Virus record (IMG/VR): IMGVR_UViG_3300031578_000223
Span: 1-31,455 of that record
Source of the DNA: a virus
Direction: 5' to 3' (one strand)
Length of the DNA: 31,455 bases
The position numbers were made by a program, and so were the translations under genes. Under the pieces are notes generated by a model. That model was not told where the DNA came from, searched no databases, and was given only the letters and a program-made list of their open reading frames with translations. Shown one piece after another: positions 1 to 9,113 of this stretch (the first letter of the stretch is position 1; every line of letters begins with the position of its first letter).

Positions 1-2
1 CT

Positions 3-1829
3 AAAGTAAGAGATGCCCAATATCATATGGCTCTTTATGAATTATTAGCTGAGTTAAATAATAAACATTCTGCAATACTTAAAAAACGTCAGATTGCATC
101 TTCATATTTTCATATGGGTAAACTTATCAATACCTATTGGTTTGAAGAAGGTAGTATTTGTAAGATTGGCGCATCACTTAAAGATTTCATAAACGACAAA
201 GGTTCATGGAAATTTTTAGATGAATATAAAACATTTCTTAATGAACACACTGCTTGGTACAGACCAAGTAATCCAGAAAAAGTTTTATTATGGCAACAAC
301 AGATTGAGGTTAAAGTTGGTAACAGAAAAACAGCAAGAGGTTTAAGATCAAAAATACAAGGGGGATCATTTGAGAAAAATGCTACTACTGGTGTAGGTGG
401 TCCATGTACATACTTCTTTCATGAAGAAGCGGGTATTGCTCCAAAGATGTCTGAGACATATGAGTACTTGCGTCCTGCAATGTCTTCCGGTATGATGACT
501 ACGGGTATGTTTATTGCTGCGGGTTCAGTGGGAGATTTAGAACAATGTAATCCCCTGAAAGAAATGATTACTAATCCAATAGCAAATGACATATATGCCG
601 TTGAAACTAATCTTATTGATGCAGATGGTACAATAGGTATGGCTGGTTTATTTATTCCAGAACAATGGTCAATGCCACCATACATAGATGATTATGGAAA
701 CTCTTTAGTAAAAGAAGCTGAAGTAGCAATACATGAAGAAAGAGAAAGATGGAAGAATGAATTAAATGGTGAACAGTTTCAATTAAGGATATCTCAGAAA
801 CCTTTAAATATTGCTGAAGCATTTGCCTACAGAAAAGCATCTATATTTCCTCAAGGTATTTTGAGTAGACAACAAAAAAGAATTGAGGAAAAAGAATACC
901 CCTATGAACTAATTGAACTAGATAGGGATGAAAAAGGTATTTTTGCAAAAAGAACTAGCAAGCTTCCAATTAGCAGATTTCCTGTAGATAAAAAGCAAGT
1001 GGATAAGACGGGTAGTATTGTTGTTTGGGAACGTCCTGTCAAAAGTCCTGAGTTTGGGGCTTATTATGCCTCTATTGACCCCGTATCAGAAGGTAAGACA
1101 ACTACTTCTGATTCCCTATGTAGTATCTTTGTATATAAGAATGCAACAGAGGTTACAAGAACCATGATATCAGGAGATGTAGAACAATTCTTAGAGAAAG
1201 ATAAAATTGTAGCATCATGGTGTGGTAGATTTGATGATATAAATAAAACACATGAAAGACTAGAGTTAATTATAGAATGGTACAATGCCTGGACTATAGT
1301 TGAAAATAACATATCTTTGTTTATACAGCATATGATTGCTAGAAAGAAACAAAGATATTTAGTACCTAAACAACAAATATTATTTCTAAAAGATCTTGGT
1401 TCAAACAATAGTGTTTACCAAGAATATGGATGGAAGAATACTGGTACATTATTTAAAAGTCATTTGATATCATATGCAATTGAATTTTTAAGAGAAGTCA
1501 TAGATGAAGAAACTGATGTTGGTGGAGTTGTAACAAATCAAACATTAGGTGTTGAAAGAATACCTGATCCAATGCTTATTAAAGAAATGCTAGCATATTA
1601 CCCAGGTCTTAACGTAGATAGACTGGTGGCATTTGGGGCACTAATAGCTTTTGTTAAAATACAACAATCAAACAGGGGTTTTTCAAAAAGACGTGAATCA
1701 GAAGAAAAATCTTTGGTAAATTCAGAAAATTTGTATAAATTAAAGTATAGTCCGTTTAAGAATATTGGACGTGCTGGAAACAATACTGCAAATACAATAA
1801 AAAGATCGGGTTTTAAAAATTATAAATAA
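3..1829 (+). CDS. terL: Terminase large subunit (5' partial)
   Basis: This is the ATP-driven DNA-packaging motor and headful nuclease. The frame is open from the left edge (in-frame codons K-V-R-D-A-Q-Y-H precede the first Met at 27), so the true start and Walker A loop lie upstream. A Walker B-like stretch YFFHEEAG is encoded at 411-434, with HEE where DE is usual. The C-terminal RNase H-like nuclease shows its acidic residues in order: YASIDP (Asp codon 1077), IVENN (Glu codon 1302) and NVDRLVAFG (Asp codon 1617). The C-terminal tail is basic. The portal gene follows after 12 nt. Motif order and the portal neighbour make TerL nearly certain; assignment to the crAss-like branch is inferred from the gene block. 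Confidence 0.93.
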   Translation, partial: KVRDAQYHMALYELLAELNNKHSAILKKRQIASSYFHMGKLINTYWFEEGSICKIGASLKDFINDKGSWKFLDEYKTFLNEHTAWYRPSNPEKVLLWQQQIEVKVGNRKTARGLRSKIQGGSFEKNATTGVGGPCTYFFHEEAGIAPKMSETYEYLRPAMSSGMMTTGMFIAAGSVGDLEQCNPLKEMITNPIANDIYAVETNLIDADGTIGMAGLFIPEQWSMPPYIDDYGNSLVKEAEVAIHEERERWKNELNGEQFQLRISQKPLNIAEAFAYRKASIFPQGILSRQQKRIEEKEYPYELIELDRDEKGIFAKRTSKLPISRFPVDKKQVDKTGSIVVWERPVKSPEFGAYYASIDPVSEGKTTTSDSLCSIFVYKNATEVTRTMISGDVEQFLEKDKIVASWCGRFDDINKTHERLELIIEWYNAWTIVENNISLFIQHMIARKKQRYLVPKQQILFLKDLGSNNSVYQEYGWKNTGTLFKSHLISYAIEFLREVIDEETDVGGVVTNQTLGVERIPDPMLIKEMLAYYPGLNVDRLVAFGALIAFVKIQQSNRGFSKRRESEEKSLVNSENLYKLKYSPFKNIGRAGNNTANTIKRSGFKNYK

Positions 1830-1841
1830 ATTAAATTTAGA

Positions 1842-4589
1842 ATGAAAGTACTTAATGCAATGCAGCTAAAGGCTGGTGCAAAAAAAGAACAAGGTTCTAC
1901 CTTTTCTAGTTTAACGCAACCCATACAGTTTTTACCATACGGTGAAAAAACAGATGACTGGGCAGCATGGAATTTAGACTGGCTAGAAGAACAAGGTGTT
2001 CAATTTTTAAAACTTAATTCCAGAAGACTTTTAAAAAATTATAAATTAGCTAAGGGAATTATAGATAAAACAGACTATATAGTTGAACCTGATAATGACT
2101 ATAAAGATTTAATGGATGTTTTAACTAAAGAAAATGATTCAGCTTTAGAACTTAAATTTTACCCCATTATTCCAAATGTAATTAATGTATTAAGCGGAGA
2201 GTTTTCTAAAAGATACAATAAAGTGCAATTTAGAGCTGTAGATGATAAGTCATACAATGAGATGCTTGAGCAAAAAAGAATACAGGTTGAAGAATCATTA
2301 CTTGCAGATGCATCAAGAAAGTTAATAGAAAAAATGATCCAAATGGGAATGGATCCGGCATCTGAAGAAGCTAAACAACAACTTGCTCCAGAAAACATTA
2401 AAACATTACCTGAGATTGAAGACTTCTTTAGTAAGTCATATAGAAGTTCTATTGAAGAGTGGGCATCCCATCAATTAAATATTGATGAGGAAAGATTCAA
2501 AATGCAAGAGCTTGAAGAAAGAGGCTTTAAAGATATGCTTATTGCTGATAGAGAATTTTGGCATTTCCGTATGTTAGAGGATGATTATGATATTGAGTTA
2601 TGGAATCCTGTTTTAACATTCTATCAAAAGTCTCCAGATCAAAGATATATTTCTGATTCAGCTTATGTTGGTAAAATTGACCTAATGACTGTATCTGATG
2701 TTGTAGATAAATATGGATATTTGATGAGCCAAGAACAATTGGAATCATTACAAAGAATTTATCCTGCAAGATCTGCTCAATATCAAGTTAATGGGTATCA
2801 AAATGATGGTGCTTATTATGATGCAACAAGATCACATGCATGGAATACTGATTCACCAGGTTTAGCCTATAGACAATATACAAGTAACTACATGGCAGAT
2901 CCTGCTAGAGGTGGTGATATCTTAACTCAAATTTTAAGTCAAAGTGAAGATTTAGCTTATTATGGTGATAGCAACTTGATGAGAGTTTCTACAATTTATT
3001 GGAAGACTCAAAGGAAAGTGGGTCATCTTACTAAGATAGAATTTGATGGAGAAGTTACTCAAGAGATAGTTGATGAAACATTTAAAGTAACTGAGAAAGC
3101 TGTTTATGATACATCAATATTTAAAAACAAAACCAAAGATACATTACTACAAGGAGAACATATTGATTGGATCTGGATTAATGAAATCTGGGGTGGTGTA
3201 AAAGTAGGACCAAATGTACCTGCAATGTGGAGAAGTTCAACTAGTGGTGAAATTAATCCTATGTATTTGGGTATTAATAGAACTAAGCCCGGTAGATTAC
3301 CATTTCAATTTAAAGGAAACAATTCTTTATATGGATGTAAGCTACCTGTAGAAGGTAGAGTATTCTCTGATAGAAATACTAGATCTACTTCTTTAGTAGA
3401 TTTAATGAAAGCATATCAAGTTGGTTACAATATGGTTAACAATCAAATTGCCGATATCTTAATTGATGAATTGGGTACGGTGATTATGTTTGATCAAAAC
3501 GCATTACCGCGTCACTCTATGGGTGAAGATTGGGGTAAGAACAATTATGCTAAAGCATACGTGGCAATGAAAGATTTTCAAATGCTTCCTCTTGATACTT
3601 CAATTACTAATACAGAGAATGCAGTAAACTTCCAACACTACCAGACTCTAAACATGGAGCAAACTAGTAGGTTGATGAGTAGAATACAATTGGCCAATTA
3701 TTTTAAACAACAATGTTTTGATGCAATTGGTATTAATCCTCAAAGGTTGGGCGGTGCTGTATCAGCCGAAACAGCTACGGGTGTAATTAACGCTATGCAA
3801 CAATCATATGCTCAAACAGAAATTTACTTTGTTCAGCATTCTGATCAACTTATGCCAAGAGTTCATCAAATGAGAACAGACTTAGCACAATACTATTATA
3901 GTACCAAACCCAGTATAAGGTTGAGTTATATCTCTACCGAAGCAGAAAAGGTGAACTTTACTATTAATGGTACAGATCTTTTATTAAGGGACTTAAATGT
4001 ATTTGCTACAACTAAAACAAATCATAGAGCTATTCTTGAGCAGTTAAAACAAATGGCATTAACTAACAACACAACGGGTGCTAGTATATTTGAACTTGGT
4101 AATATTGTTAAAGCAGATTCTATTGCCGAAGTGACAGATATATTAAAAGATTCTGAAGCAAGAATTACAGCGCAAAGACAGGAAGAAATGCAACAGCAAC
4201 GTCAAATGCAAGAGCAACAATTACAAGCACAGGCACAAGACGCTCAGATGAAAGCTCAAATGCAACAACAAGAATCTGAAAAAGATAGACAGAAAGATAT
4301 TACTGTTGCTGAAATTAGAGCCGCTGGATATGGAGCTGGTGTTGATATAAATGAAAATCAAGTAAGTGATTATCAAGATGCGCTAAAAGATATTCAACAG
4401 ACAACTCAATACAGAGAGCAAATGAATATGAAGCGTGAAGAGATGGTATCTAAATCATCAACAGAAACCCAAAAGCTTCAAGTTGAAAGAGAGAAGATAG
4501 CAGCTCAAAAGCAAATAGCACAAACTCAATTGGATATAGCAAAAGAAAACAAAAATAAATATGATATGAAAAAATCAAAAGATAAATAA
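1842..4589 (+). CDS. Portal protein
   Basis: A 915-aa protein directly downstream of terL, in the place and size range of podovirus/crAss-like portals. Twelve copies would form the ring at the capsid vertex through which DNA passes and on which the ring proteins dock. It begins with MKVLNAMQLK and has an aromatic WAAWNLDWL segment near residue 40. The middle is a mixed alpha/beta region, and the last about 140 residues (from roughly 775) form a long, very Gln/Lys/Glu-rich coiled coil, plausibly a barrel or core-contacting tail. No catalytic motif is expected. The call rests mainly on synteny (terL-portal-scaffold-MCP) and length. ATG is preceded by an AT-rich leader without Shine-Dalgarno. 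Confidence 0.85.
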   Translation: MKVLNAMQLKAGAKKEQGSTFSSLTQPIQFLPYGEKTDDWAAWNLDWLEEQGVQFLKLNSRRLLKNYKLAKGIIDKTDYIVEPDNDYKDLMDVLTKENDSALELKFYPIIPNVINVLSGEFSKRYNKVQFRAVDDKSYNEMLEQKRIQVEESLLADASRKLIEKMIQMGMDPASEEAKQQLAPENIKTLPEIEDFFSKSYRSSIEEWASHQLNIDEERFKMQELEERGFKDMLIADREFWHFRMLEDDYDIELWNPVLTFYQKSPDQRYISDSAYVGKIDLMTVSDVVDKYGYLMSQEQLESLQRIYPARSAQYQVNGYQNDGAYYDATRSHAWNTDSPGLAYRQYTSNYMADPARGGDILTQILSQSEDLAYYGDSNLMRVSTIYWKTQRKVGHLTKIEFDGEVTQEIVDETFKVTEKAVYDTSIFKNKTKDTLLQGEHIDWIWINEIWGGVKVGPNVPAMWRSSTSGEINPMYLGINRTKPGRLPFQFKGNNSLYGCKLPVEGRVFSDRNTRSTSLVDLMKAYQVGYNMVNNQIADILIDELGTVIMFDQNALPRHSMGEDWGKNNYAKAYVAMKDFQMLPLDTSITNTENAVNFQHYQTLNMEQTSRLMSRIQLANYFKQQCFDAIGINPQRLGGAVSAETATGVINAMQQSYAQTEIYFVQHSDQLMPRVHQMRTDLAQYYYSTKPSIRLSYISTEAEKVNFTINGTDLLLRDLNVFATTKTNHRAILEQLKQMALTNNTTGASIFELGNIVKADSIAEVTDILKDSEARITAQRQEEMQQQRQMQEQQLQAQAQDAQMKAQMQQQESEKDRQKDITVAEIRAAGYGAGVDINENQVSDYQDALKDIQQTTQYREQMNMKREEMVSKSSTETQKLQVEREKIAAQKQIAQTQLDIAKENKNKYDMKKSKDK

Positions 4590-4674
4590 TTTATGTTAGC
4601 TATATACTGCAAGAAACTTTACAATTTTATCAAATATAATAAGTTTAGTGTGGTAAAACCAAATAAAGATTTAT

Positions 4675-4698
4675 TATATTATATATATAAAGCATTAA
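4675..4698 (+). promoter_or_regulatory. Candidate phage promoter (TATATTATA class)
   Basis: The core TATATTATA at 4675-4683 continues as TATATAAAG and lies 34 nt before the start of the scaffold-like gene, in a 128-nt non-coding gap. It shares a TATATTATATATATA run with the site at 11981. The upstream T-tract is weaker here (ATTTAT). It would drive the scaffold-MCP unit. It is called from recurrence of the motif before unit-leading genes. Confidence 0.5.
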
Positions 4699-4717
4699 CC
4701 ATTAAACCAACAATAAA

Positions 4718-6022
4718 ATGAGTACACAAAACAACACAATGAACAGTAATGTAGAGACTTTAGACATTGATTTAGATACAATATTTAATGCAGCACCTAG
4801 TGGTGCTGATATTACTTTGCCATCTGAAAAAAATACTAAAACTACAAACAACATTTTTTCAGGAATAAATAAAAAAGCAGATTTTTCATTTGCTGATCCT
4901 GATGCAAATGATGCAGATGATTTGACTAATATAGGCGAACCTGAAAAATCAAACAAAGATCTTCTTTCAGATAATGAAGAAGATGGGGAAATTGTATCTA
5001 AAGCAAATAAAGAAGATACAAAAAACATTATTGATAGTTTGGGTGATGAAGATGATGAGGAAAAAAAAGAGACTAGAGGTAGAAAACCTATTTCCGGAAT
5101 CTCAGATGTCTTCTCAAAAATGATTAAAGAAGATAAATTAGTTCCCTTTGATGATGAAAAATCTTTTGATGAATATACCCCAAAAGATTGGGAAGAATTA
5201 ATTGAAGCTAATTTAGAAGAAAAAGCAAATCAAGTAAGACGTGAAACACCTAAACAGTTTTTTGACAGTTTACCTGAAGAATTACAAATTGCCGCAAGAT
5301 ATGTAGCAGATGGTGGTACTGATTTAAAAGGTTTGTTCTCAACTTTAGGTCAAGTAGAAGAAACTAAAGATTTAGATGTTAAGTCTGAAAAAGACCAGGA
5401 GACAATTATCAAAGAATATCTAAACGCTACTGGTTACGGAAGTGCTGATGAAATAGAAGAAGAGATTGAAATTTGGAAAGATTTAGGAAAACTTGAACAA
5501 CAAGCATCTAAATTTAAACCAAAGTTAGATAAGATGGCAGAACAAATTGTTATCAAAAAAGTGCAAGAGCAACAACTAAAACAAAAACAACAAGAGCAAG
5601 CATCTAAAGTATATATGCAAAATGTATATGATACTTTAAAAGATGGTAATCTTGGAGATATTAAAGTTGATAGAAAAACTCAAGCAATGTTATATAATGG
5701 TTTAGTTCAACCAAGTTACCCTTCAGTGAGTGGTAGAAATACTAATTTATTAGGACACTTATTAGAGAAGTACCAATTTGTAGAACCAAACTATTCATTG
5801 ATATCAGAAGCACTGTGGTTGTTGCAAGATCCTCAAGGATATAAAGCAAAAATTATGAATAAAGGAGCTCAACAAAGTATTGAGCAAACAGTAAGAAAAC
5901 TAAAAACAGAACAAGGTAATCATAGTTCAACTTCTCTTGGTATTCAGGATAAAGATGAGGAAACAAGAAAGCAACCAACTAAAAAATTACCAAGAACCAA
6001 CAACATTTTCAAACGGATTTAA
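4718..6022 (+). CDS. Probable capsid scaffolding protein
   Basis: A 434-aa protein between portal and major capsid protein, the usual place for a phage scaffold. The first about 115 residues are strongly acidic, low-complexity and rich in Asp/Glu/Asn/Lys, followed by a short basic RGRKP patch near residue 120. A Gln/Lys/Glu coiled coil spans about 256-301, and the C-terminus is basic and ends in PRTNNIFKRI. Acidic body, coiled coil and basic tail are typical of scaffolds that hold coat subunits during prohead assembly and then leave. No protease is visible in the window, so whether it is cleaved or exits intact cannot be told. A packaged internal protein is the alternative. Confidence 0.6.
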   Translation: MSTQNNTMNSNVETLDIDLDTIFNAAPSGADITLPSEKNTKTTNNIFSGINKKADFSFADPDANDADDLTNIGEPEKSNKDLLSDNEEDGEIVSKANKEDTKNIIDSLGDEDDEEKKETRGRKPISGISDVFSKMIKEDKLVPFDDEKSFDEYTPKDWEELIEANLEEKANQVRRETPKQFFDSLPEELQIAARYVADGGTDLKGLFSTLGQVEETKDLDVKSEKDQETIIKEYLNATGYGSADEIEEEIEIWKDLGKLEQQASKFKPKLDKMAEQIVIKKVQEQQLKQKQQEQASKVYMQNVYDTLKDGNLGDIKVDRKTQAMLYNGLVQPSYPSVSGRNTNLLGHLLEKYQFVEPNYSLISEALWLLQDPQGYKAKIMNKGAQQSIEQTVRKLKTEQGNHSSTSLGIQDKDEETRKQPTKKLPRTNNIFKRI

Positions 6023-6069
6023 CAATCAAATATATAAACATTTAACAAAAAATAAAACAATTAAAAATT

Positions 6070-7689
6070 ATGACAACTCCAGTATTAAATAATGGGATTT
6101 TCCTAAGAGACACAAGCTACAAAGCTAGTTCTCATGTTGATTCTTATCACCTAACCCAAATGCTTGGTAATGCCGAGCCTATGGATATGGGACCAGTTGA
6201 TCTTTGGGCTATGACCCAGAAGGTAGAAATGCCTTTGTATCAAATGGCTTCTTTTGGTGGAAAGAACACAATCATGGTGGACAATGCACGTGGTGAGTAC
6301 AAATGGCAAACTCCTATTGCGCAAGATCTTCCATACATTGTGGCAGACATTGAACCAGCTAATGCCGCTAAAGGTGTGGATGGAACAACATTTAAAATTA
6401 AAATTTCTAAAAGAACATTTGGACATGGTGATATTATCACTTATGACAAATACAACGGATTAGAACTTTACATCACAGCTGATGATATCATCCCTGCTGG
6501 TGACGGTTTTATCTATACTGTTCAATTAGTAAACAACAACAACGTAGCTAGCTTAGATAATAAGTATTTAGCTAAAGGTACTAAGTTCTTCAGAAAAGGT
6601 TCTGCAAGAGGTGAGTACGGAGAAAGATTCTCTGACATTGAAACGGGTTCTGGTTTCCGTGAGTTCTACAACTTCGTAGGAGGAGCTGAAGCACACGTAC
6701 ATTATTCTGTTTCTAGCCGTGCTGATCTTATGATCAAAGGTGGTTTGAATGCAGATGGTACTGTACCAGTAACTGAAATCTGGAGAAACTTTAACAATGA
6801 TCCTAATAATCCATCAGTACCTAGCATTGAGGGTTTAATTGCCAACATGGGTAAAGCCGGTGCAAGAGAAGCATTTGAAAATGGTTCATTGACTAAAACA
6901 TTTATCACAAACATGGAAGCTGCTCACTTATCAAAAATTGCTTCTGATATTGAAACTTACTTAATGTGGGGTAAAGGTGGTAGAATCAAACAAGATGGTC
7001 CAGATGATATTAGATTATCTGTGGGATTATGGGCACAGTTGGATAACTCATTCAAAAGAGTTTACAACAAGTCTTCTTTCACACTTGATATGTTTAAATC
7101 TGAATTGTATAACTTCTACCAAGGTAAAGTTGAGTTCAAGGGTCCAGATCCACAAAGATCACTTGTTGTTCAAACAGGTATTGGTGGTATGCAATTGATC
7201 AACAAAGCTATTGCTGATGAGGTATATGGTTCTGGTCTAGTACAAAATGCTAGTGATATTGGAGCTGTTAAAGGTTCTGGTATGGATCTAGATTATGGAT
7301 TTGCTTACACTTCATTTACTATTCCTTTCTTAGCTAACGTTAAGTTTGTATTGAACCCTGCGTTTGATAACTTGAATACTAATGATATTGAGAATCCATT
7401 AATTGATGGTCGTCCATTAAGTTCTTACAGTTTCATAATCTTTGACGTAACAGATGAAGGAAATGATAACATCCATTTGTTGAAATTATCTTGGGATAAT
7501 CAATTGAAATGGTTCTACCAAAATGGAACTATGGATTACATGGGAAGAAGTCAAGGTTTTGCATCTACAGGTAACTTTAATGGATACCGTGTAATGATGT
7601 CACAAACTATGCCTGCAATCTGGGTTAAAGATCCAACTAAAGTTCTTAAAATAGTTATGAGAAACCCTATTACCGGTGGATCATTCTAA
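6070..7689 (+). CDS. Major capsid protein
   Basis: A 539-aa protein after the scaffold candidate. Its length and position fit crAss-like major capsid proteins, which have the HK97 fold. It starts MTTPVLNNGIFLRDTSYKAS and carries two RGEY segments (NARGEYKW near residue 77 and SARGEYGERF near 180). The composition is rich in Gly, Asn and aromatic residues, and it has no Cys in the parts inspected. Codon use is cleaner than in neighbours, with more C-ending codons such as AAC, TTC and TAC, as expected for the most abundant protein. A strong intrinsic terminator follows 17 nt after the stop. HK97 fold is established for the family and is not derived here. Confidence 0.85.
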   Translation: MTTPVLNNGIFLRDTSYKASSHVDSYHLTQMLGNAEPMDMGPVDLWAMTQKVEMPLYQMASFGGKNTIMVDNARGEYKWQTPIAQDLPYIVADIEPANAAKGVDGTTFKIKISKRTFGHGDIITYDKYNGLELYITADDIIPAGDGFIYTVQLVNNNNVASLDNKYLAKGTKFFRKGSARGEYGERFSDIETGSGFREFYNFVGGAEAHVHYSVSSRADLMIKGGLNADGTVPVTEIWRNFNNDPNNPSVPSIEGLIANMGKAGAREAFENGSLTKTFITNMEAAHLSKIASDIETYLMWGKGGRIKQDGPDDIRLSVGLWAQLDNSFKRVYNKSSFTLDMFKSELYNFYQGKVEFKGPDPQRSLVVQTGIGGMQLINKAIADEVYGSGLVQNASDIGAVKGSGMDLDYGFAYTSFTIPFLANVKFVLNPAFDNLNTNDIENPLIDGRPLSSYSFIIFDVTDEGNDNIHLLKLSWDNQLKWFYQNGTMDYMGRSQGFASTGNFNGYRVMMSQTMPAIWVKDPTKVLKIVMRNPITGGSF

Positions 7690-7706
7690 AAATAAATAAT
7701 TAAAAC

Positions 7707-7736
7707 GGGGGGCGGTTAAAACCTCCTCCCTTTTTT
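7707..7736 (+). terminator. Intrinsic terminator after the major capsid gene
   Basis: A 10-bp stem pairs GGGGGGCGGT (7707-7716) with ACCTCCTCCC (7721-7730) over a TAAA tetraloop. It has one C-T mismatch and one G-U pair and is followed by six T. It stands out as a GC-rich patch in AT-rich DNA and ends the scaffold-MCP unit. Confidence 0.88.
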
Positions 7737-7758
7737 CAATCTTTAAAATATTAAAAAA

Positions 7759-7959
7759 ATGGCACTAGATATTAAAAAAGCAAATAAAACAACTGAATTT
7801 ACTAATTTAAGTGTTTCTAAGATAATGGCTTCAAAAGCTGTAGGTAAAGATATTTTAACTAGAGCTCACGCAACTAATGCTGCTGCAAAAACAGCTGGGT
7901 TAGTCAATGGAGATCTATATCATACTGCAGGTATTTTAAAAATAGTATACGAAGTTTAA
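7759..7959 (+). CDS. Small conserved phage protein of 66 aa
   Basis: A small protein beginning MALDIKKANKTTEFTNLSVS. The C-terminal half, NAAAKTAGLVNGDLYHTAGI plus LKIVYEV, resembles a short 'AGL-x-x-GDLY' ending that I recall from many environmental phage virion proteins. The gene sits just after the MCP terminator, 22 nt past its T-run, so it may be expressed by read-through. Position suggests a small capsid accessory or decoration peptide. There is no enzymatic motif, membrane segment or Cys. The function is not known to me. Confidence 0.65.
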   Translation: MALDIKKANKTTEFTNLSVSKIMASKAVGKDILTRAHATNAAAKTAGLVNGDLYHTAGILKIVYEV

Positions 7960-7981
7960 TTAAAAATACTCAATTAACTTT

Positions 7982-8001
7982 TGTCAGTGTAAAAACTGAC
8001 A
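7982..8001 (+). other. Perfect 7-bp hairpin without T-tract
   Basis: TGTCAGT (7982-7988) and ACTGACA (7995-8001) pair perfectly over a 6-nt loop (GTAAAA). No T-run follows on the + strand, so it is not a classical terminator. It may be an RNA stability or processing element, or a protein-binding site, at the start of the 127-nt leader before the 338-aa gene. Confidence 0.5.
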
Positions 8002-8026
8002 TTAGAAATATTAATAATAATAAACT

Positions 8027-8047
8027 GTACATAATTATGTACTTTTG
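8027..8047 (+). promoter_or_regulatory. 16-bp perfect palindrome fused to a TAnnTTTG element
   Basis: GTACATAATTATGTAC (8027-8042) is a perfect palindrome. Its last bases run into TACTTTTG (8040-8047), which matches the Bacteroidota -7 promoter element TAnnTTTG. No good TTTG -33 box is seen at the normal spacing. The arrangement resembles an operator overlapping a promoter ahead of the 338-235-172 aa gene group. A GTACTTTTGA string recurs at 15652. Confidence 0.4.
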
Positions 8048-8086
8048 ACAAATGATAACAATTATTAAATTTTAAAAAACCAAATT

Positions 8087-9103
8087 ATGAACGATTACAC
8101 AATTGTAGAAAAGTATCAGCAAACAAAAAATCAAACTATTGCTATACGTCCTTATTTTAATTCTTCAAAAGAGAATATGGGCTTAGAGCATTACGGATTA
8201 TCTTTGCATGATGGAGTATTTCATGAAGAAACATTAGCTTGTTTAGAAATGAATGGTGTTAAACGGTATCTTACAGGACTGAATGAATTTGCTCCCGATG
8301 TAAAAATGTTACCCCCAAAAGAAAAAGCAGCAAAGGCAAAAGAGATTAGAAAAGTTGTTGCTCAATTAGAAGCTGAATTAGCATCTAATGTTGTTGATAT
8401 TGAAGATAAAGAATTTTGGAATAAGCTTACAGTAATGAAGCCTGATAATTCAAAATTCTGGGATAAGATTAGTTTAAGATGTGGTAATGATCCTGTATTT
8501 TTAGATCCAGAAAAAGATCCTTATGACTTAATTAAATTACATGCTATTCATGCAGGTGGTTTTTCTATTGTTGCAAAATCATTGAGAGAAGCAAGAGAAT
8601 CAGGTAATCCACCTAAGTTCTATCTTGATACAATGGAGGAAACATTAAGTACTAGAACAGAACTTAGTAAATTAAAAAATAAAGCATTAGTTGAATTACA
8701 AAAAATGTATGATACAAATGTTTCAAAATTAATGTATGTTGCTAAAATTTGTGATGCTGATAGTGTGCAGTATATTAAAAGTACACCTAATGATATTCTT
8801 TATGAAAACATGGATGAATACATTAATGGTAATGGTGCTGAATCTTCTAAGAAAAGAGCGGCTTCACAATTCATAGAAGTATCTGGATTATCAATGGAAG
8901 AATTAAAAATAAGAGCTTTGATTAAAGACTCTTTGTATTATAGATTTATTACTACTAAAGCCGGAGGTTGGATTGAACCAATTGATAGTGGAATTAGATT
9001 AGGTAAGTCACCATCTGAATGTCTGGAATTTTTAAAGAATCCAGAGAATGAAGAAACGTTGATGTCATTACTTAATAAAGTAGAGCCGTACTGGAACTCC
9101 TAA
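8087..9103 (+). CDS. Conserved virion-type protein of 338 aa, function unknown
   Basis: First gene of a tight three-gene group (10 nt to the 235-aa gene, which is 2 nt from the Dps-like gene). It starts MNDYTIVEKYQQTKNQTIAI. Lys/Glu/Ala-rich helices appear around residues 80-105 (KEKAAKAKEIRKVVAQLEAE) and 190-225. The rest is mixed alpha/beta with several aromatic clusters, and the end is WIEPIDSGIRLGKSPSECLE followed by a short helical tail. There is no catalytic motif, signal peptide or transmembrane segment. A protein of about this size lies shortly after the MCP in crAss-like phages as I remember them, so a head or connector role is plausible, but this is inference from position. Confidence 0.75.
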   Translation: MNDYTIVEKYQQTKNQTIAIRPYFNSSKENMGLEHYGLSLHDGVFHEETLACLEMNGVKRYLTGLNEFAPDVKMLPPKEKAAKAKEIRKVVAQLEAELASNVVDIEDKEFWNKLTVMKPDNSKFWDKISLRCGNDPVFLDPEKDPYDLIKLHAIHAGGFSIVAKSLREARESGNPPKFYLDTMEETLSTRTELSKLKNKALVELQKMYDTNVSKLMYVAKICDADSVQYIKSTPNDILYENMDEYINGNGAESSKKRAASQFIEVSGLSMEELKIRALIKDSLYYRFITTKAGGWIEPIDSGIRLGKSPSECLEFLKNPENEETLMSLLNKVEPYWNS

Positions 9104-9113
9104 AATATAAAAA

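Noticed and set aside
4593-4721. 42-codon + strand ORF between portal and scaffold genes, ending in an ATGA overlap
   Set aside because: It is Lys/Tyr/Ile/Leu-rich like translated AT-rich spacer and contains the promoter-like TATATTATA element. No leader supports it.
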